The notes: generated by a model from the letters alone, not told the origin. Shown: positions 28,183 to 37,670, numbered from the stretch's first letter. The stretch: 64,000 nucleotides of DNA from Rhodoblastus sp963727035 (GCA_963727035.1 CAVSEY010000004.1:1-64000), one strand, 5' to 3'. Made by a program: numbers and translations.

Positions 28183-31053
28183 ATGGATGTCGTCATCGTC
28201 GAATTGCCCGCCAAGGCCAAGACGATCAATAAATATCTTGGCCGGAATTTCGTTGTCGTGGCCTCTTTCGGCCATGTCCGCGACCTGCCGGCCAAGGACG
28301 GCTCGGTCGATCCCGACGCCGATTTCAAAATGCTGTGGGAAGTGGACGGCAAGGCGGGCAAGCGCCTGTCCGACATCGCGGCCATCGTGAAAGACGCCGA
28401 CCGCATCGTTCTCGCCACCGACCCGGACCGCGAGGGCGAGGCCATTTCCTGGCATGTGCTGGAGGTTCTCCGCGCCAAGCGCGTCCTCAAGGACAAGCCG
28501 GTCGAGCGGGTGGTGTTCAACGCCATCACCAAGGACGCGATCCTTGAGGCGATGAAACATCCGCGCCAGATCGACGAAAGCCTGGTCGAGGCCTATCTCG
28601 CCCGCCGCGCGCTCGATTATCTGGTCGGCTTCAATCTTTCGCCGGTGCTGTGGCGCAAGCTGCCCGGCGCGCGTTCGGCCGGCCGCGTGCAATCGGTGGC
28701 CCTGCGCCTCGTCTGCGACCGCGAACTGGAGATCGAGAAATTCGTCGCGCGCGAATATTGGTCGCTGATCGCGCATCTGCGCAACCAGGCCGGGGCGCCG
28801 TTCACCGCGCGCCTCGTCGGCGCCGACGGCAAGAAAATCTCGCGGCTCGACATCGGCGCCGGCGCGGAAGCCGAGGCGTTCAAACGCGATCTGGAAAATG
28901 CGGTCTTCCGCGTCGTTTCGGTCGAGGCCAAGCCGGCCAAGCGCCATCCTTACGCGCCCTTCACCACCTCCACCTTGCAGCAGGAGGCTTCGCGCAAACT
29001 CGGCATGGCGCCTGAGACGACCATGCGGGTGGCGCAGAAGCTTTATGAGGGCGTCGACATCGGCGGCGAGACCGTCGGCCTCATCACCTATATGCGCACC
29101 GACGGCGTCGATGTCGCGCCCGAAGCCGTCGTCGCCGCCCGTGCGGTGATCGGCCGCGAATTCGGCGACAAATATGTGCCGCAGGCGCCGCGCAAATATC
29201 TGGTCAAGGCCAAGAACGCCCAGGAAGCCCACGAGGCGATCCGCCCCACCGACATATCCCGCCTGCCCAAACACGTGGCGCGCCATCTCCAGGCCGATCA
29301 GGCCAAGCTCTATGAGCTGATCTGGACCCGCATGGTGGCGAGCCAGATGGAATCCGCTTTGCTGGAGCGCACGACCGCCGAGATCGAGGCGAAAGCCGGC
29401 GGCCGCGCGCTCGACCTGCGCGCGACCGGACAGGTGGTGCGTTTCGACGGCTTCCTGAAGCTCTATCAGGAAGGCAAGGACGACGAGGAGGATGAGGAGT
29501 CCGGCCGCCTGCCGCCGCTGGCGCGCGACGAAATCCTGAACAAGGACAAGATCGACGCCACCCAGCATTTCACCGAACCGCCGCCGCGCTATACCGAGGC
29601 GACCTTGGTGAAGCGCATGGAAGAACTGGGGATAGGCCGCCCCTCGACCTATGCCTCGACCTTGGCCGTTCTGCGCGAACGCGATTACGTAAAACTCGAA
29701 AAGAAGCGCCTCGCGCCCGAGGACAAGGGCCGGCTGGTCACCGCCTTTCTTGAGAGCTTTTTCGGCCGCTATGTCGAATATGGCTTCACCGCCGGGCTCG
29801 AAGAAAAGCTCGACCGCATCTCCAACGCCGAAATCGACTGGAAGCAGGTCTTGCGCGATTTCTGGCGCGATTTCTCCGCGGCGATAGACAGCACCAAGGA
29901 TTTGCGCACGACGCAGGTGCTCGACAGCCTCAACGACCTGCTGGGTCCGCATATTTTCCCGGCCAAGGAAGACGGCTCCAACGCCAGAGCCTGCCCCGCC
30001 TGCGCCAATGGGCAATTGTCGCTGAAACTCGGCAAGTTCGGCGCCTTCATCGGCTGCTCGAATTATCCCGAGTGCAAATTTACCCGCACCTTGTCCGACC
30101 GCGGCGAGGCTGCGGCGGGCGCCGAGGGCGACCGCCCGGGGGTGAAGATCCTGGGCGAGGACCCCAAGACCGGCCAGGAAATCACTCTGCGCGACGGGCG
30201 TTTCGGCGCCTATGTGCAACAGGGCGAAGGCGACAAGCCGCCGCGCTCCTCCCTGCCCGCAGCCCTCAAACCGGAGGACGTCACGCTGGAAAAGGCGCTG
30301 GCGCTGCTGTCGCTGCCGCGCGAAGTGGCCAAACATCCCGAAACCGGCCAGCCGATATTGGCCGGCATCGGGCGCTACGGCTCTTATGTCCAGCACGGAA
30401 AGACTTACGCCAATCTCGCCAAGGACGACGACGTGCTGGCGATCGGCGCCAACCGCGCCATCGACCTGATGATGACCAAGGAGGCCGGCGGCGCGCGCGG
30501 CGCGGGCGGCGAAATCCGCGCGATCGGCGACCATCCCGAAGGCGGCGCGATCGCCCTCAAGGCCGGCCGTTTCGGCCCCTATCTCGCCTGGGGCAAGGTC
30601 AACGCCACGCTGCCGCGCGGGACCGACATGACTGGCTTGACGCTGGAAAAAGCGGTGGAACTGGTGAACGCCAAGGCCGCCGGCGCGCCGGCGGGCGGGC
30701 GCATCCTCGGCGAACATCCCGACGGCGGCCCGGTCGTCGCCCGCGGGGGGCGCTTCGGCCCCTATGTGGCGTGGGAAAAGGTCAACGCCACCCTGCCCAA
30801 CTCGATGACGCTCGACGACATCGGGCTGGAACAGGCGATCCGGCTGATCCAGGACCGGATCGCGTCGGGCGGCGCCAAGGCCCCGAAGAAGGCGTCGCCC
30901 AAGAAGCCGGCGGCGAAAAAGCCGGCCGCGAAAAAGCCCGCGGCGACCGGCGTCAAGGCCAAAAAAGACATCGTCGATTCCGACGAGCCGCCTTTCGAAG
31001 CCGACGCCCCGGCAAAAAAGCCGGCCCGGAAGAAATCGGCCGGCAAGAATTGA
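28183..31053 (+). CDS. topA: DNA topoisomerase I
   Basis: 956 residues. Type IA enzyme that relaxes negative supercoils. The TOPRIM domain (about 1-120) has DPDREGEAISW. The active-site region is GLITYMRTDG with its catalytic Tyr. A zinc ribbon CPACANG...CSNYPEC lies near residue 605. It is followed by four C-terminal repeats of the GRFGPYVAW type and a Lys/Ala/Pro tail. The N-terminal motif, normally VESPAKAKT, reads VELPAKAKT here. The C-terminal tail with repeated KKPAAKK probably binds DNA non-specifically. Single gene, divergent from pyrB. Confidence 0.96.
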   Translation: MDVVIVELPAKAKTINKYLGRNFVVVASFGHVRDLPAKDGSVDPDADFKMLWEVDGKAGKRLSDIAAIVKDADRIVLATDPDREGEAISWHVLEVLRAKRVLKDKPVERVVFNAITKDAILEAMKHPRQIDESLVEAYLARRALDYLVGFNLSPVLWRKLPGARSAGRVQSVALRLVCDRELEIEKFVAREYWSLIAHLRNQAGAPFTARLVGADGKKISRLDIGAGAEAEAFKRDLENAVFRVVSVEAKPAKRHPYAPFTTSTLQQEASRKLGMAPETTMRVAQKLYEGVDIGGETVGLITYMRTDGVDVAPEAVVAARAVIGREFGDKYVPQAPRKYLVKAKNAQEAHEAIRPTDISRLPKHVARHLQADQAKLYELIWTRMVASQMESALLERTTAEIEAKAGGRALDLRATGQVVRFDGFLKLYQEGKDDEEDEESGRLPPLARDEILNKDKIDATQHFTEPPPRYTEATLVKRMEELGIGRPSTYASTLAVLRERDYVKLEKKRLAPEDKGRLVTAFLESFFGRYVEYGFTAGLEEKLDRISNAEIDWKQVLRDFWRDFSAAIDSTKDLRTTQVLDSLNDLLGPHIFPAKEDGSNARACPACANGQLSLKLGKFGAFIGCSNYPECKFTRTLSDRGEAAAGAEGDRPGVKILGEDPKTGQEITLRDGRFGAYVQQGEGDKPPRSSLPAALKPEDVTLEKALALLSLPREVAKHPETGQPILAGIGRYGSYVQHGKTYANLAKDDDVLAIGANRAIDLMMTKEAGGARGAGGEIRAIGDHPEGGAIALKAGRFGPYLAWGKVNATLPRGTDMTGLTLEKAVELVNAKAAGAPAGGRILGEHPDGGPVVARGGRFGPYVAWEKVNATLPNSMTLDDIGLEQAIRLIQDRIASGGAKAPKKASPKKPAAKKPAAKKPAATGVKAKKDIVDSDEPPFEADAPAKKPARKKSAGKN

Positions 31054-31146
31054 ATCGGGCGCCATCAGCCTCGATCCGCCCCCGCTGCCCGCAGATGGGG
31101 CGAGGCGACGGATGGGGCGCTTCATCTCCGGGCGCCCGCAAACAAA

Positions 31147-33381
31147 TCATGCCCGCGCGACGATCTTTTCGCGTTTGCGCAGCCACGCGGCGTCGAGCAG
31201 CATCTGCGCGGCCCAGCGATAGACATTGCGTTCGCTGATCTGGTCCACCATCACCCGCATGCGGTCGGCCTGCTCCTCGGCGCTCATGCGCAAAGCCCGG
31301 TCATAGGCCTTGGCCATGCCGTGAGAGTCATAGGGATTGACGATCAGGGCCTCCGGCAGTTCGAAGGCGGCGCCGGCGAAGCTCGACAGAATCAGCACGC
31401 CGTGCTGGTCGTCGCGGGCGGCGACGAATTCCTTGGCGACGAGATTCATTCCGTCGTGCAGGCTCGACACCACGCAGGCGTCGGCGGCGCGGAACAATTC
31501 GAACACCTCGTCCGGCTCGTGGTGACGCACGACCAGATGGATCGGCTTCCAGCCGTCCCGCGCATATCGCGCGTTGATCTCGTTCGCCAGCGTTTCCGCC
31601 TCGCGCTGCAGGGCGGCGTAGGCGTCGAGCTTCGAGCGCGTCGGCGCCGCGACCTGGATCAGCACGAATTTCCCGATCCACTGCGGCGACAGGGTCAGCA
31701 GTTCGTCCACCGCGCGCATCCGGTCGAGAATGCCCTTTGTATAGTCGAAGCGCTCGACGCCGACGGCGATGCGGACGTCCTCGGCCAGGCCGAAGCGGGC
31801 GCGGACATTGGCCCGGCATTGGGCCGCCGGCGGCTGGCCGGCGAGCGCGCGCGGCGGCCATTCGATCGAGATCGGATAGGGCCGCACCAAAGTCTCGGCG
31901 CAGCGCAGCCAGATCGACGAATTCTCGCGGTCGATCCGGCTCTCGATGAAACGGTCCGCGGCGTCGAAGAAATTGTTGCAGTGAAACTGGGTGTGGAAGC
32001 CGAGGATCGACGCGCCGAGCAGGCCGTCGAGGATTTCCTCGCGCCAGGGGCAGATCGAGAAGGTTTCGGCGTTGGGCCAGGGAATATGCCAGAAGGTCAC
32101 GATGGTGGCCCTGGGCAGGCGGTCGCGGATCATGCGCGGCAGCAGCGCGAAATGATAATCCTGAACCAGCACGACGGGGTTTTCGCAGGTCGCCTCCTCC
32201 ACGACGATGTCGGCGAAACGCTGGTTGACGGCCTTGTACATGGCCCAGTCCTGCTCGCGGAAAATCGGGCGGATGAAGGCGATATGGCAGAGCGGCCACA
32301 GGCCTTCGTTGGCGGCGCCGTAGTAATAGCCGTCCTGTTCCTCGTCGCTGAGCCAGACGCGGCGCAGGCTGTAGGCCGGATCGGCCGGCGGGACCTGCAG
32401 CCGGTCATGGCGATCGACGGTCTCCCGATCGGCCGAGCCGCCGCCATGGGCGATCCACACGCCGCGACAGGCGCGCATCACCGGCTCCAGCGCCGAGACC
32501 AGACCGCTTGCCGGAATTTGCAGCCGGATTTCGCCGTCAACCCGGTTGTGGATATAGGGCTCGCGATTGGAGACGATCATCACCTGGGCGCCGGGCAATT
32601 CGTCGTGCAGCAGGTCGCGCAGACTCTCGGGCGACCATTTTGCCGAGACGCCATGAGTAAACCTGCTTCGGACGCGGATGTCCGCGAACAGCGCGTCGAT
32701 CTGGCGGTCGCGTCTCCGCGGGTCTTCGGGCCCCGCCGCGCCAGCCGCCTGACGCGCGCTTTCTTCAAGGGCGCGGCGCAGCGACTGGAGCCAACTGCGA
32801 CGCAAGATGAGGACCAGCGCGGCCGCCAGGATGGCGAAGCCCATAGCCATCGTGACGAGCGCGGTGGCGACGTAAATCTCTGCGGCGTGCTTGCGGCGCG
32901 CGATCACGCCGAGATCATGGGCCACCAGCAGGCGCCCCGGCTCGGCGCCGACTATGAGAGGGAAGGAACTGACGCGGACGCGATCACCCATGGGCGTGGT
33001 CAGGTTGAAGCCCGCGCTGTGCTGGCTCGCGAACATCCGGCAGTCGAAATTGACCGGCATATCGGGCGTGGCGATCGCGAGTTTGCCGTTCGCAGCGCAT
33101 AAGCCAAGGCCGAGAATGCGCTCGTCTTCGGCGATCTGACCCATCACCCGTCTCAACGCGCCGTTGTCGCTGGCGCCCGAAGCCGCCGCCTGATCACGGA
33201 TCGACCGGTAGATCCGTTCGGCGCGCATATCCATATCGCGTTGAATCCAGCCTCGGATGATCATTGAGGACAGGGAGCCGATCGCGACGATCAGGATCAC
33301 GCTGGCGAAGACCGCCAGCATGGCGTAGAGCAGGTTCGGCCTGCCGGAAAAACGCCGAAAAGCCTGGCGCGCGGAAATCAT
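31147..33381 (-). CDS. Membrane-anchored trehalose-6-phosphate synthase
   Basis: 744 residues in two parts. Residues 1-245 hold two membrane helices (about 18-40 and 167-193) around a roughly 125-residue extracytoplasmic domain, followed by a HAMP-like linker. Residues about 265-735 are a GT20 domain that makes trehalose 6-phosphate from UDP-glucose and glucose 6-phosphate. It shows NREPYIHN, VQDYHFALLPRMIR, FWHIPWPN, VERFDYTKGI and SSLHDGMNLVAKEF. Standard OtsA is about 460 residues and soluble, so the N-terminal part is an addition that looks like a receptor. The start overlaps the stop of an otsB relic (ATGA). Trehalose protects against osmotic and desiccation stress; sensing by the periplasmic domain is inference. 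Confidence 0.85.
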   Translation of the reverse strand: MISARQAFRRFSGRPNLLYAMLAVFASVILIVAIGSLSSMIIRGWIQRDMDMRAERIYRSIRDQAAASGASDNGALRRVMGQIAEDERILGLGLCAANGKLAIATPDMPVNFDCRMFASQHSAGFNLTTPMGDRVRVSSFPLIVGAEPGRLLVAHDLGVIARRKHAAEIYVATALVTMAMGFAILAAALVLILRRSWLQSLRRALEESARQAAGAAGPEDPRRRDRQIDALFADIRVRSRFTHGVSAKWSPESLRDLLHDELPGAQVMIVSNREPYIHNRVDGEIRLQIPASGLVSALEPVMRACRGVWIAHGGGSADRETVDRHDRLQVPPADPAYSLRRVWLSDEEQDGYYYGAANEGLWPLCHIAFIRPIFREQDWAMYKAVNQRFADIVVEEATCENPVVLVQDYHFALLPRMIRDRLPRATIVTFWHIPWPNAETFSICPWREEILDGLLGASILGFHTQFHCNNFFDAADRFIESRIDRENSSIWLRCAETLVRPYPISIEWPPRALAGQPPAAQCRANVRARFGLAEDVRIAVGVERFDYTKGILDRMRAVDELLTLSPQWIGKFVLIQVAAPTRSKLDAYAALQREAETLANEINARYARDGWKPIHLVVRHHEPDEVFELFRAADACVVSSLHDGMNLVAKEFVAARDDQHGVLILSSFAGAAFELPEALIVNPYDSHGMAKAYDRALRMSAEEQADRMRVMVDQISERNVYRWAAQMLLDAAWLRKREKIVARA

Positions 33382-33623
33382 CGCGCCTCCTCCCAGTTCT
33401 TCGACAGGCGCAAGCCTCGGCGCGACGCGGCGATATAATCCGTCAATTCGGGTTCAAGACGCGGTTCGGCCAATTCGGCGGCGCGGAAATGAACCGCGAT
33501 CGAGGCGCCGTTGTCCTCGATCAATGCGCCGTCCAAATCGAGAAAGAGCGCCAGATCTTCGCCGTCGCGCGGCGCAAGTTCGACGCGTCCCGCCGGTCCT
33601 GGTCCTGGGGCTTCAAAATTCAA
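33378..33623 (-). pseudogene. Internally deleted trehalose-phosphatase (otsB) relic
   Basis: About 81 residues, from a TTG near 33623. It begins with the HAD motif I of trehalose-6-phosphate phosphatase (LALFLDLDGA, with both aspartates). It then jumps to a segment that in OtsB lies about 80 residues later (LIEDNGASIAVHFRAAELAE, the normal form being VEDKGxSxALHYRxAP). It ends after GLRL, before the Lys motif and the GDDxTDE motif. A complete phosphatase therefore cannot form. The stop overlaps the synthase start as ATGA, so the pair keeps the geometry of an ancestral otsB-otsA operon. It could be a decaying gene or a small regulatory protein. Confidence 0.6.
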
Positions 33624-33756
33624 CAGGTTTCGCCTTTCCGCGCCTTCACGCGGCCCGGCGCCGAGGGCGACGCCAGCTCGACCCTCGCGGCGGAGCCATT
33701 GCGGCGTCGGGCAACGCCGCGCGGGGCAAGCTTGTCCCCGAATTTGCAAAACAAAA

Positions 33757-33783
33757 GCCGCGTCCTTGAGGCAAGGACGCGGC
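33757..33783 (-). terminator. Intrinsic terminator of glyA
   Basis: GCCGCGTCCTT and AAGGACGCGGC form an 11-base-pair stem with a GAGGC loop. Read on the minus strand it is followed by TTTTGTTTTG. It lies 26 bases beyond the glyA stop. Confidence 0.85.
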
Positions 33784-33808
33784 CGGAAAGTGGCGCTTCG
33801 GCTGTCGG

Positions 33809-35113
33809 TCAGTAGATCGGGAAACGATTGGTCAGCGCCTCGACGCGCGCCTTCACCGCCGCCTCGACCGCCGCATTGCCGGCTTCGCCGTTCTTCGCCA
33901 GACCGTCGAGGGTCTCGACGATCAATTCGCCGACCTGCTTGAATTCGGCGACGCCAAAACCGCGCGAGGTCGCGGCGGGGGCGCCGAGACGGACGCCGGA
34001 GGTGATCCAGGGCTTTTCCGGGTCGAAGGGCACGCCGTTCTTGTTGCAGGTGATTTCGGCGCGGCCCAGCGCGATCTCCGCCGCCTTGCCGGTGATTTTC
34101 TTCGGCCGCAGATCGACCAGCATCAGGTGGTTGTCGGTGCCCCCGGTCACGAGGTCGAGCCCGCCCGCGCGCAAGGTTTCCGCCAGCGCCCTGGCGTTGT
34201 CCACGACCTGCCGCGCATAGGCCTTGAATTCGGGGCGCAGGGCCTCGCCGAAGGCGACCGCCTTGCCGGCGATGACATGCATCAGCGGACCGCCCTGCAG
34301 GCCGGGGAAGATCGCCGAATTGATTTTCTTGGCCATCTCCTCGTCGTCCGTCAGCACCAGGCCGCCGCGCGGGCCGCGCAGGGTTTTGTGCGTGGTTGAA
34401 GTCACAACCTGGGCATGGGGGAAGGGCGAAGGATGGACCCCGCCCGCCACCAGCCCGGCGAAATGGGCCATGTCCACGAAAAGCCAGGCGCCGACCGCGT
34501 CGGCGATGGCGCGGAAGCGCTCGAAATCCCAGAAGCGGGCATAGGCGGAGCCGCCGGCGATGATCAGTTTCGGATGGTGCTCGTGGGCCAGTCTTTCGAC
34601 CTCGTCCATGTCGATGCGCCCGGTTTCGCGATTCACGCCATAGGAAACCGGCCTGAACCAGCGGCCCGACATGTTGACCGGCGAGCCGTGGGTGAGATGG
34701 CCGCCCGCCGCGAGGTCGAGGCCCATGAAAACGTCGCCCGGCTGGAGCAGCGCCAGAAAAACCGCCTGATTGGCCTGGCTTCCGGAATTGGGCTGCACAT
34801 TGGCGAAGCGGCAGCCGAACAGTTTTGTCACGCGCTCGATGGCGAGGTTTTCGGCGATGTCGACGAACTGGCAGCCGCCGTAATAGCGTTTGCCGGGATA
34901 GCCCTCGGCATATTTGTTGGTGAGCACCGAGCCCTGGGCCTCCAGCACCGCGCGCGAAACGATGTTCTCGGAGGCGATCAGCTCGATCTCCTTGCGCTGG
35001 CGGCCGAGCTCCAGCCCGATGGCGCGGGCGATTTCCGGATCGGACTCCGCGAGCGAAGCGCCGAAAAAGCTGTTGGAGGGATTCTGCGCCGTCGCGGCGT
35101 TGGTGGGGCTCAT
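33809..35113 (-). CDS. glyA: Serine hydroxymethyltransferase
   Basis: 434 residues. A pyridoxal-phosphate enzyme that interconverts serine and glycine with transfer of a one-carbon unit to tetrahydrofolate. Visible are ELIASENIVSRAVLEAQGS, YPGKRYYGGCQFVD, PNSGSQANQAVF, the PLP-lysine region VVTSTTHKTLRGPRGG and SGVRLGAPAATSRG. The start at 35113 (MSPTNAATAQNP) fits the family. It is followed by a good intrinsic terminator. In methylotrophs it would also feed a serine cycle, but no other serine-cycle genes are in the window. Confidence 0.96.
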   Translation of the reverse strand: MSPTNAATAQNPSNSFFGASLAESDPEIARAIGLELGRQRKEIELIASENIVSRAVLEAQGSVLTNKYAEGYPGKRYYGGCQFVDIAENLAIERVTKLFGCRFANVQPNSGSQANQAVFLALLQPGDVFMGLDLAAGGHLTHGSPVNMSGRWFRPVSYGVNRETGRIDMDEVERLAHEHHPKLIIAGGSAYARFWDFERFRAIADAVGAWLFVDMAHFAGLVAGGVHPSPFPHAQVVTSTTHKTLRGPRGGLVLTDDEEMAKKINSAIFPGLQGGPLMHVIAGKAVAFGEALRPEFKAYARQVVDNARALAETLRAGGLDLVTGGTDNHLMLVDLRPKKITGKAAEIALGRAEITCNKNGVPFDPEKPWITSGVRLGAPAATSRGFGVAEFKQVGELIVETLDGLAKNGEAGNAAVEAAVKARVEALTNRFPIY

Positions 35114-35193
35114 TGCGCGCTCCTTGGGGAAAGGGATCCGGGGCCAATTATCACGCGGAAAGCCGCGAAGAAAGGCCGCGCGCGAAAAAGCGA

Positions 35194-35220
35194 CGCCCCG
35201 GAGGCCAAACCGCCGGGGCG
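35194..35220 (-). terminator. Intrinsic terminator of the L,D-transpeptidase gene
   Basis: CGCCCCGG and CCGGGGCG pair around an 11-base loop. On the minus strand TCGCTTTTTCGC follows. It lies 21 bases past the L,D-transpeptidase stop and upstream of glyA. Confidence 0.75.
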
Positions 35221-35240
35221 CGTAAAAGGCGAACAACCGA

Positions 35241-36629
35241 TTACCGGTCGTCCGGTCCGGGGTCGAGGCCGGGGCCGCGGTTGATGTTGGGATTGACGCC
35301 CTCCTGCGCGATCGGCTGGACCGCGGGCGCCGCGCCGGCGCCTGCGGTCGAGAAGCCGTCGCGCTGATAGATGTCCTCGCGGAACTGAACCACGCCCTCG
35401 GGCGTGCCCCAGGCGGTGATATAGACCCAATAGACATTGACCGGCGGATCGATCTTGACGTCGACCCGCTCTCCGGAGGCGATGACCTGATCGATATGGT
35501 CGCGGTCCCAGCCGGGCTGGTTCTTGAGCAGCCAGGCGACATAGTCGCGCACGTTCTGGAGGCGCATGCAGCCCGAGGAGACGAAGCGGAAATCGTCGCC
35601 GAACACGCCCTTTTCCGGCGTGTCGTGCATATAGACGCCATAGGGATTGTTGATGTTGACGCGCACCACGCCGAGCGAATTGGCGGTGCTCGGATCCTCG
35701 CGGAAGCGGTAGTTGACCGCATCCATCGAATGCCAGTTGATCTGGCTCGGCTGAATCTCGCTGTTGTTCTTGTCGTAGATGCGGATGTGGTTTTCGGTCA
35801 GGTAATTCGGATTGGCCTGCATGCGCGGGATCAGATCCTTGCGGATCAGCGAGGCCGGCACAGTCCAGTAGGGATTGAAATCCACGTCGAGCGCGCGGGT
35901 CTGCATCACCGGCGACTGGCGGTCGATGCGGCCGACGCCGGCGCGGTGGCGGGTGACGATCGTATCGTTCTCGACCGTATCGACCATCGCGGCGGGAATA
36001 TTGGCTTCGACGAAGCGATCGCCGAGATTGGTGGCGAAGGAATGCAGCCGGACGAGATTGACTTGCAACTGATGCAGGCGGTAGTCCGCCGGAACATTCA
36101 TCACCGCGAGGGTTTCGCGACTGGCGACGCCGGTCGGGATCAGGCCGTGGCGCGTCTGGAACCTTTTCACCCCCGCCTCGACATAGGAATCGTAAATCCC
36201 GGACTCCGAAGCCGCCGGATTGAGGTCGCCGGTGATGGCGAGGCGCTTGCGCAAGGCCTGCACCGCCGACCCGCTCGATCCCAGCTGGAGCGCTGCTGCG
36301 GCGGGAACCTTGTTCCAGCCGCCGTTGGCCACGATGGCCTGATATTTCTGGATCGCGGCTTCCGTCGCGGCGAGCGTGCGCGGCGACAGCAGCGGCGTGC
36401 TCGACCTTTCCACCGACACGCTGGCGTCGGCGTCATAATGCTGCGCCCATTCCGCCTGCCCGAAACCGTCGCCGGCGAAGGCCGGGAGGGCGCAGGTCAG
36501 GGCGCCGACGGCGGCGCCCAAAGCCAGACGAGAGCCGAAACGGGCCGCCGCGCCCCATGGGCGCGGCGAAAACGGGCGGTTGCGCGACAAGTCGGCGAGT
36601 TTCAAGAGTGAGGCTCCAACAATACCCAA
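35241..36629 (-). CDS. L,D-transpeptidase (YcbB type) with peptidoglycan-binding domain
   Basis: 462 residues. It cross-links peptidoglycan between diaminopimelate residues in the periplasm. An N-terminal export signal (about 25-52, RFGSRLALGAAVGALTCALPAF) is followed by a peptidoglycan-binding domain (LGSSGSAVQALRKRL to GLIPTGVASRETLAVMNV). A YkuD catalytic domain then follows with YGVYMHDTPEK and the nucleophile motif SSGCMRLQNV. The C-terminal tail is Pro/Gly-rich. Start 36629 is an ATG; a TTG at about 36605 has a better-placed GGAG. The regulator LdtR is encoded next upstream on the same strand, which matches the known LdtR-LdtP partnership in Rhizobiales. Confidence 0.9.
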   Translation of the reverse strand: MGIVGASLLKLADLSRNRPFSPRPWGAAARFGSRLALGAAVGALTCALPAFAGDGFGQAEWAQHYDADASVSVERSSTPLLSPRTLAATEAAIQKYQAIVANGGWNKVPAAAALQLGSSGSAVQALRKRLAITGDLNPAASESGIYDSYVEAGVKRFQTRHGLIPTGVASRETLAVMNVPADYRLHQLQVNLVRLHSFATNLGDRFVEANIPAAMVDTVENDTIVTRHRAGVGRIDRQSPVMQTRALDVDFNPYWTVPASLIRKDLIPRMQANPNYLTENHIRIYDKNNSEIQPSQINWHSMDAVNYRFREDPSTANSLGVVRVNINNPYGVYMHDTPEKGVFGDDFRFVSSGCMRLQNVRDYVAWLLKNQPGWDRDHIDQVIASGERVDVKIDPPVNVYWVYITAWGTPEGVVQFREDIYQRDGFSTAGAGAAPAVQPIAQEGVNPNINRGPGLDPGPDDR

Positions 36630-36770
36630 AGGTCCAGGCTGATGATTCCGGCGCGCAAACGCGCCCGCGCCGGAACAAGGCGCGCGCGAAAGAGTCGACG
36701 ACGATGGTTAAAAAGGCGCGAATAGAGCGGCGATTTTATGACGATCGACCGCGCCCTCATAATGCCATTG

Positions 36771-36856
36771 ACCCTTGTTTCCGACTCCTCGGAAACAAGA
36801 GGCTCCCGCCGACGTCAGCTGATACCCTCGGCCCTTTTCAAGGGCCGAGGGTATAA
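36771..36856 (+). repeat. Dispersed palindromic repeat, copy 3 (composite)
   Basis: Two hairpins in series. The first is TTGTTTCCGA/TCGGAAACAA. CCGCCGACGTCAGC follows, and then a second perfect hairpin, ATACCCTCGGCCC with GGGCCGAGGGTAT. The first half matches the copy at 43415-43470; the second half matches the copy at 1765-1813 read backwards. It lies in the gap between the L,D-transpeptidase start and ldtR, so it may form a terminator for ldtR. Confidence 0.7.
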
Positions 36857-36975
36857 GCCCCGGGCGCTTTTTCCGCAAGGTTCGCCGCAACGCCGGGAAG
36901 CCAAACGAAAAGCCGGGCCACGAGGCCCGGCGGGTGATTTTCAGGTCGAGGCGAAATGAGCGCGGCGCGCCGAAA

Positions 36976-37494
36976 TCAGAGGCGATATTTGATCTGGTCG
37001 GTCCAGAAGCGCTCCAGACGGGTCAGGGCGTTGTTGACGGTTTTGAACTCGTCCACCGACACGCCGCCGATCTGCTCGACCGTGAGGACGTGTTTTTCAT
37101 AGAGGCTGGCGACGATGTCGCGCACTTCCCTGCCCTGGGGGGTGAGGCTGATGCGGACCGAGCGGCGGTCGACGCGGGAGCGGGCGTGGTGGAGATAGTC
37201 CATTTCCACCAGTTTCTTGACATTGTAGGAAACGTTGGAGCCGAGATAATAGCCGCGGGTGCGCAACTCGCCGGCGGTGAGTTCGGAATCTCCGATGTTG
37301 TAGAGCAGCAGCGCCTGCACGGAGTTGATGTCGGAGCGGCCGCGACGGTCGAATTCGTCCTTGATGACATCGAGCAGGCGGCGGTGGAGGCGCTCCACCA
37401 AAGTCAGGGCCTCGAGGTAAGCCGGGCGAACCTCGGCGCAGCGTTCAGCCCGACCGGCGGATTGGGTGTTCTTCGGCATCGTGTTCATCGTCAT
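36976..37494 (-). CDS. ldtR: MarR-family regulator LdtR
   Basis: 172 residues with a MarR winged helix. The recognition region is LTAGELRTRGYYLGSNVSYN, followed by the wing with RSRVDRRSVRISLTPQGREV. The segments RPAYLEALTLVERLHRRLLD and DINSVQALLLYNIGDSELT are strongly conserved in LdtR of Rhizobiales and Liberibacter. There LdtR activates L,D-transpeptidase genes and links them to osmotic stress and motility. The adjacent L,D-transpeptidase gene and DUF6163 upstream support the assignment. Confidence 0.88.
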   Translation of the reverse strand: MTMNTMPKNTQSAGRAERCAEVRPAYLEALTLVERLHRRLLDVIKDEFDRRGRSDINSVQALLLYNIGDSELTAGELRTRGYYLGSNVSYNVKKLVEMDYLHHARSRVDRRSVRISLTPQGREVRDIVASLYEKHVLTVEQIGGVSVDEFKTVNNALTRLERFWTDQIKYRL

Positions 37495-37670
37495 CGTCCC
37501 TGCGGTCTATTTTGCGCCGAACAATCATCCGGCTGCCTCGATAGTCCGCAATCTAAACGCCGCGAATGAAAACCAGTTTAAACAACAGGCTGAATCCCTC
37601 GTTACCGCGATTTGCGGGATTCGCGGTGAATCTTCAGTGAATTAAAACAAGTTTTTACGTTGATTTTGAT

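Noticed and set aside
27727..31125. Reading frame of over 1100 codons opposite topA
   Set aside because: It is antisense to a complete topoisomerase I. Long empty antisense frames are expected in GC-rich DNA, and the sequence shows no domain.
31321..33102. Plus-strand frame opposite the trehalose synthase
   Set aside because: The minus-strand GT20 gene is complete; the plus-strand product is low-complexity.
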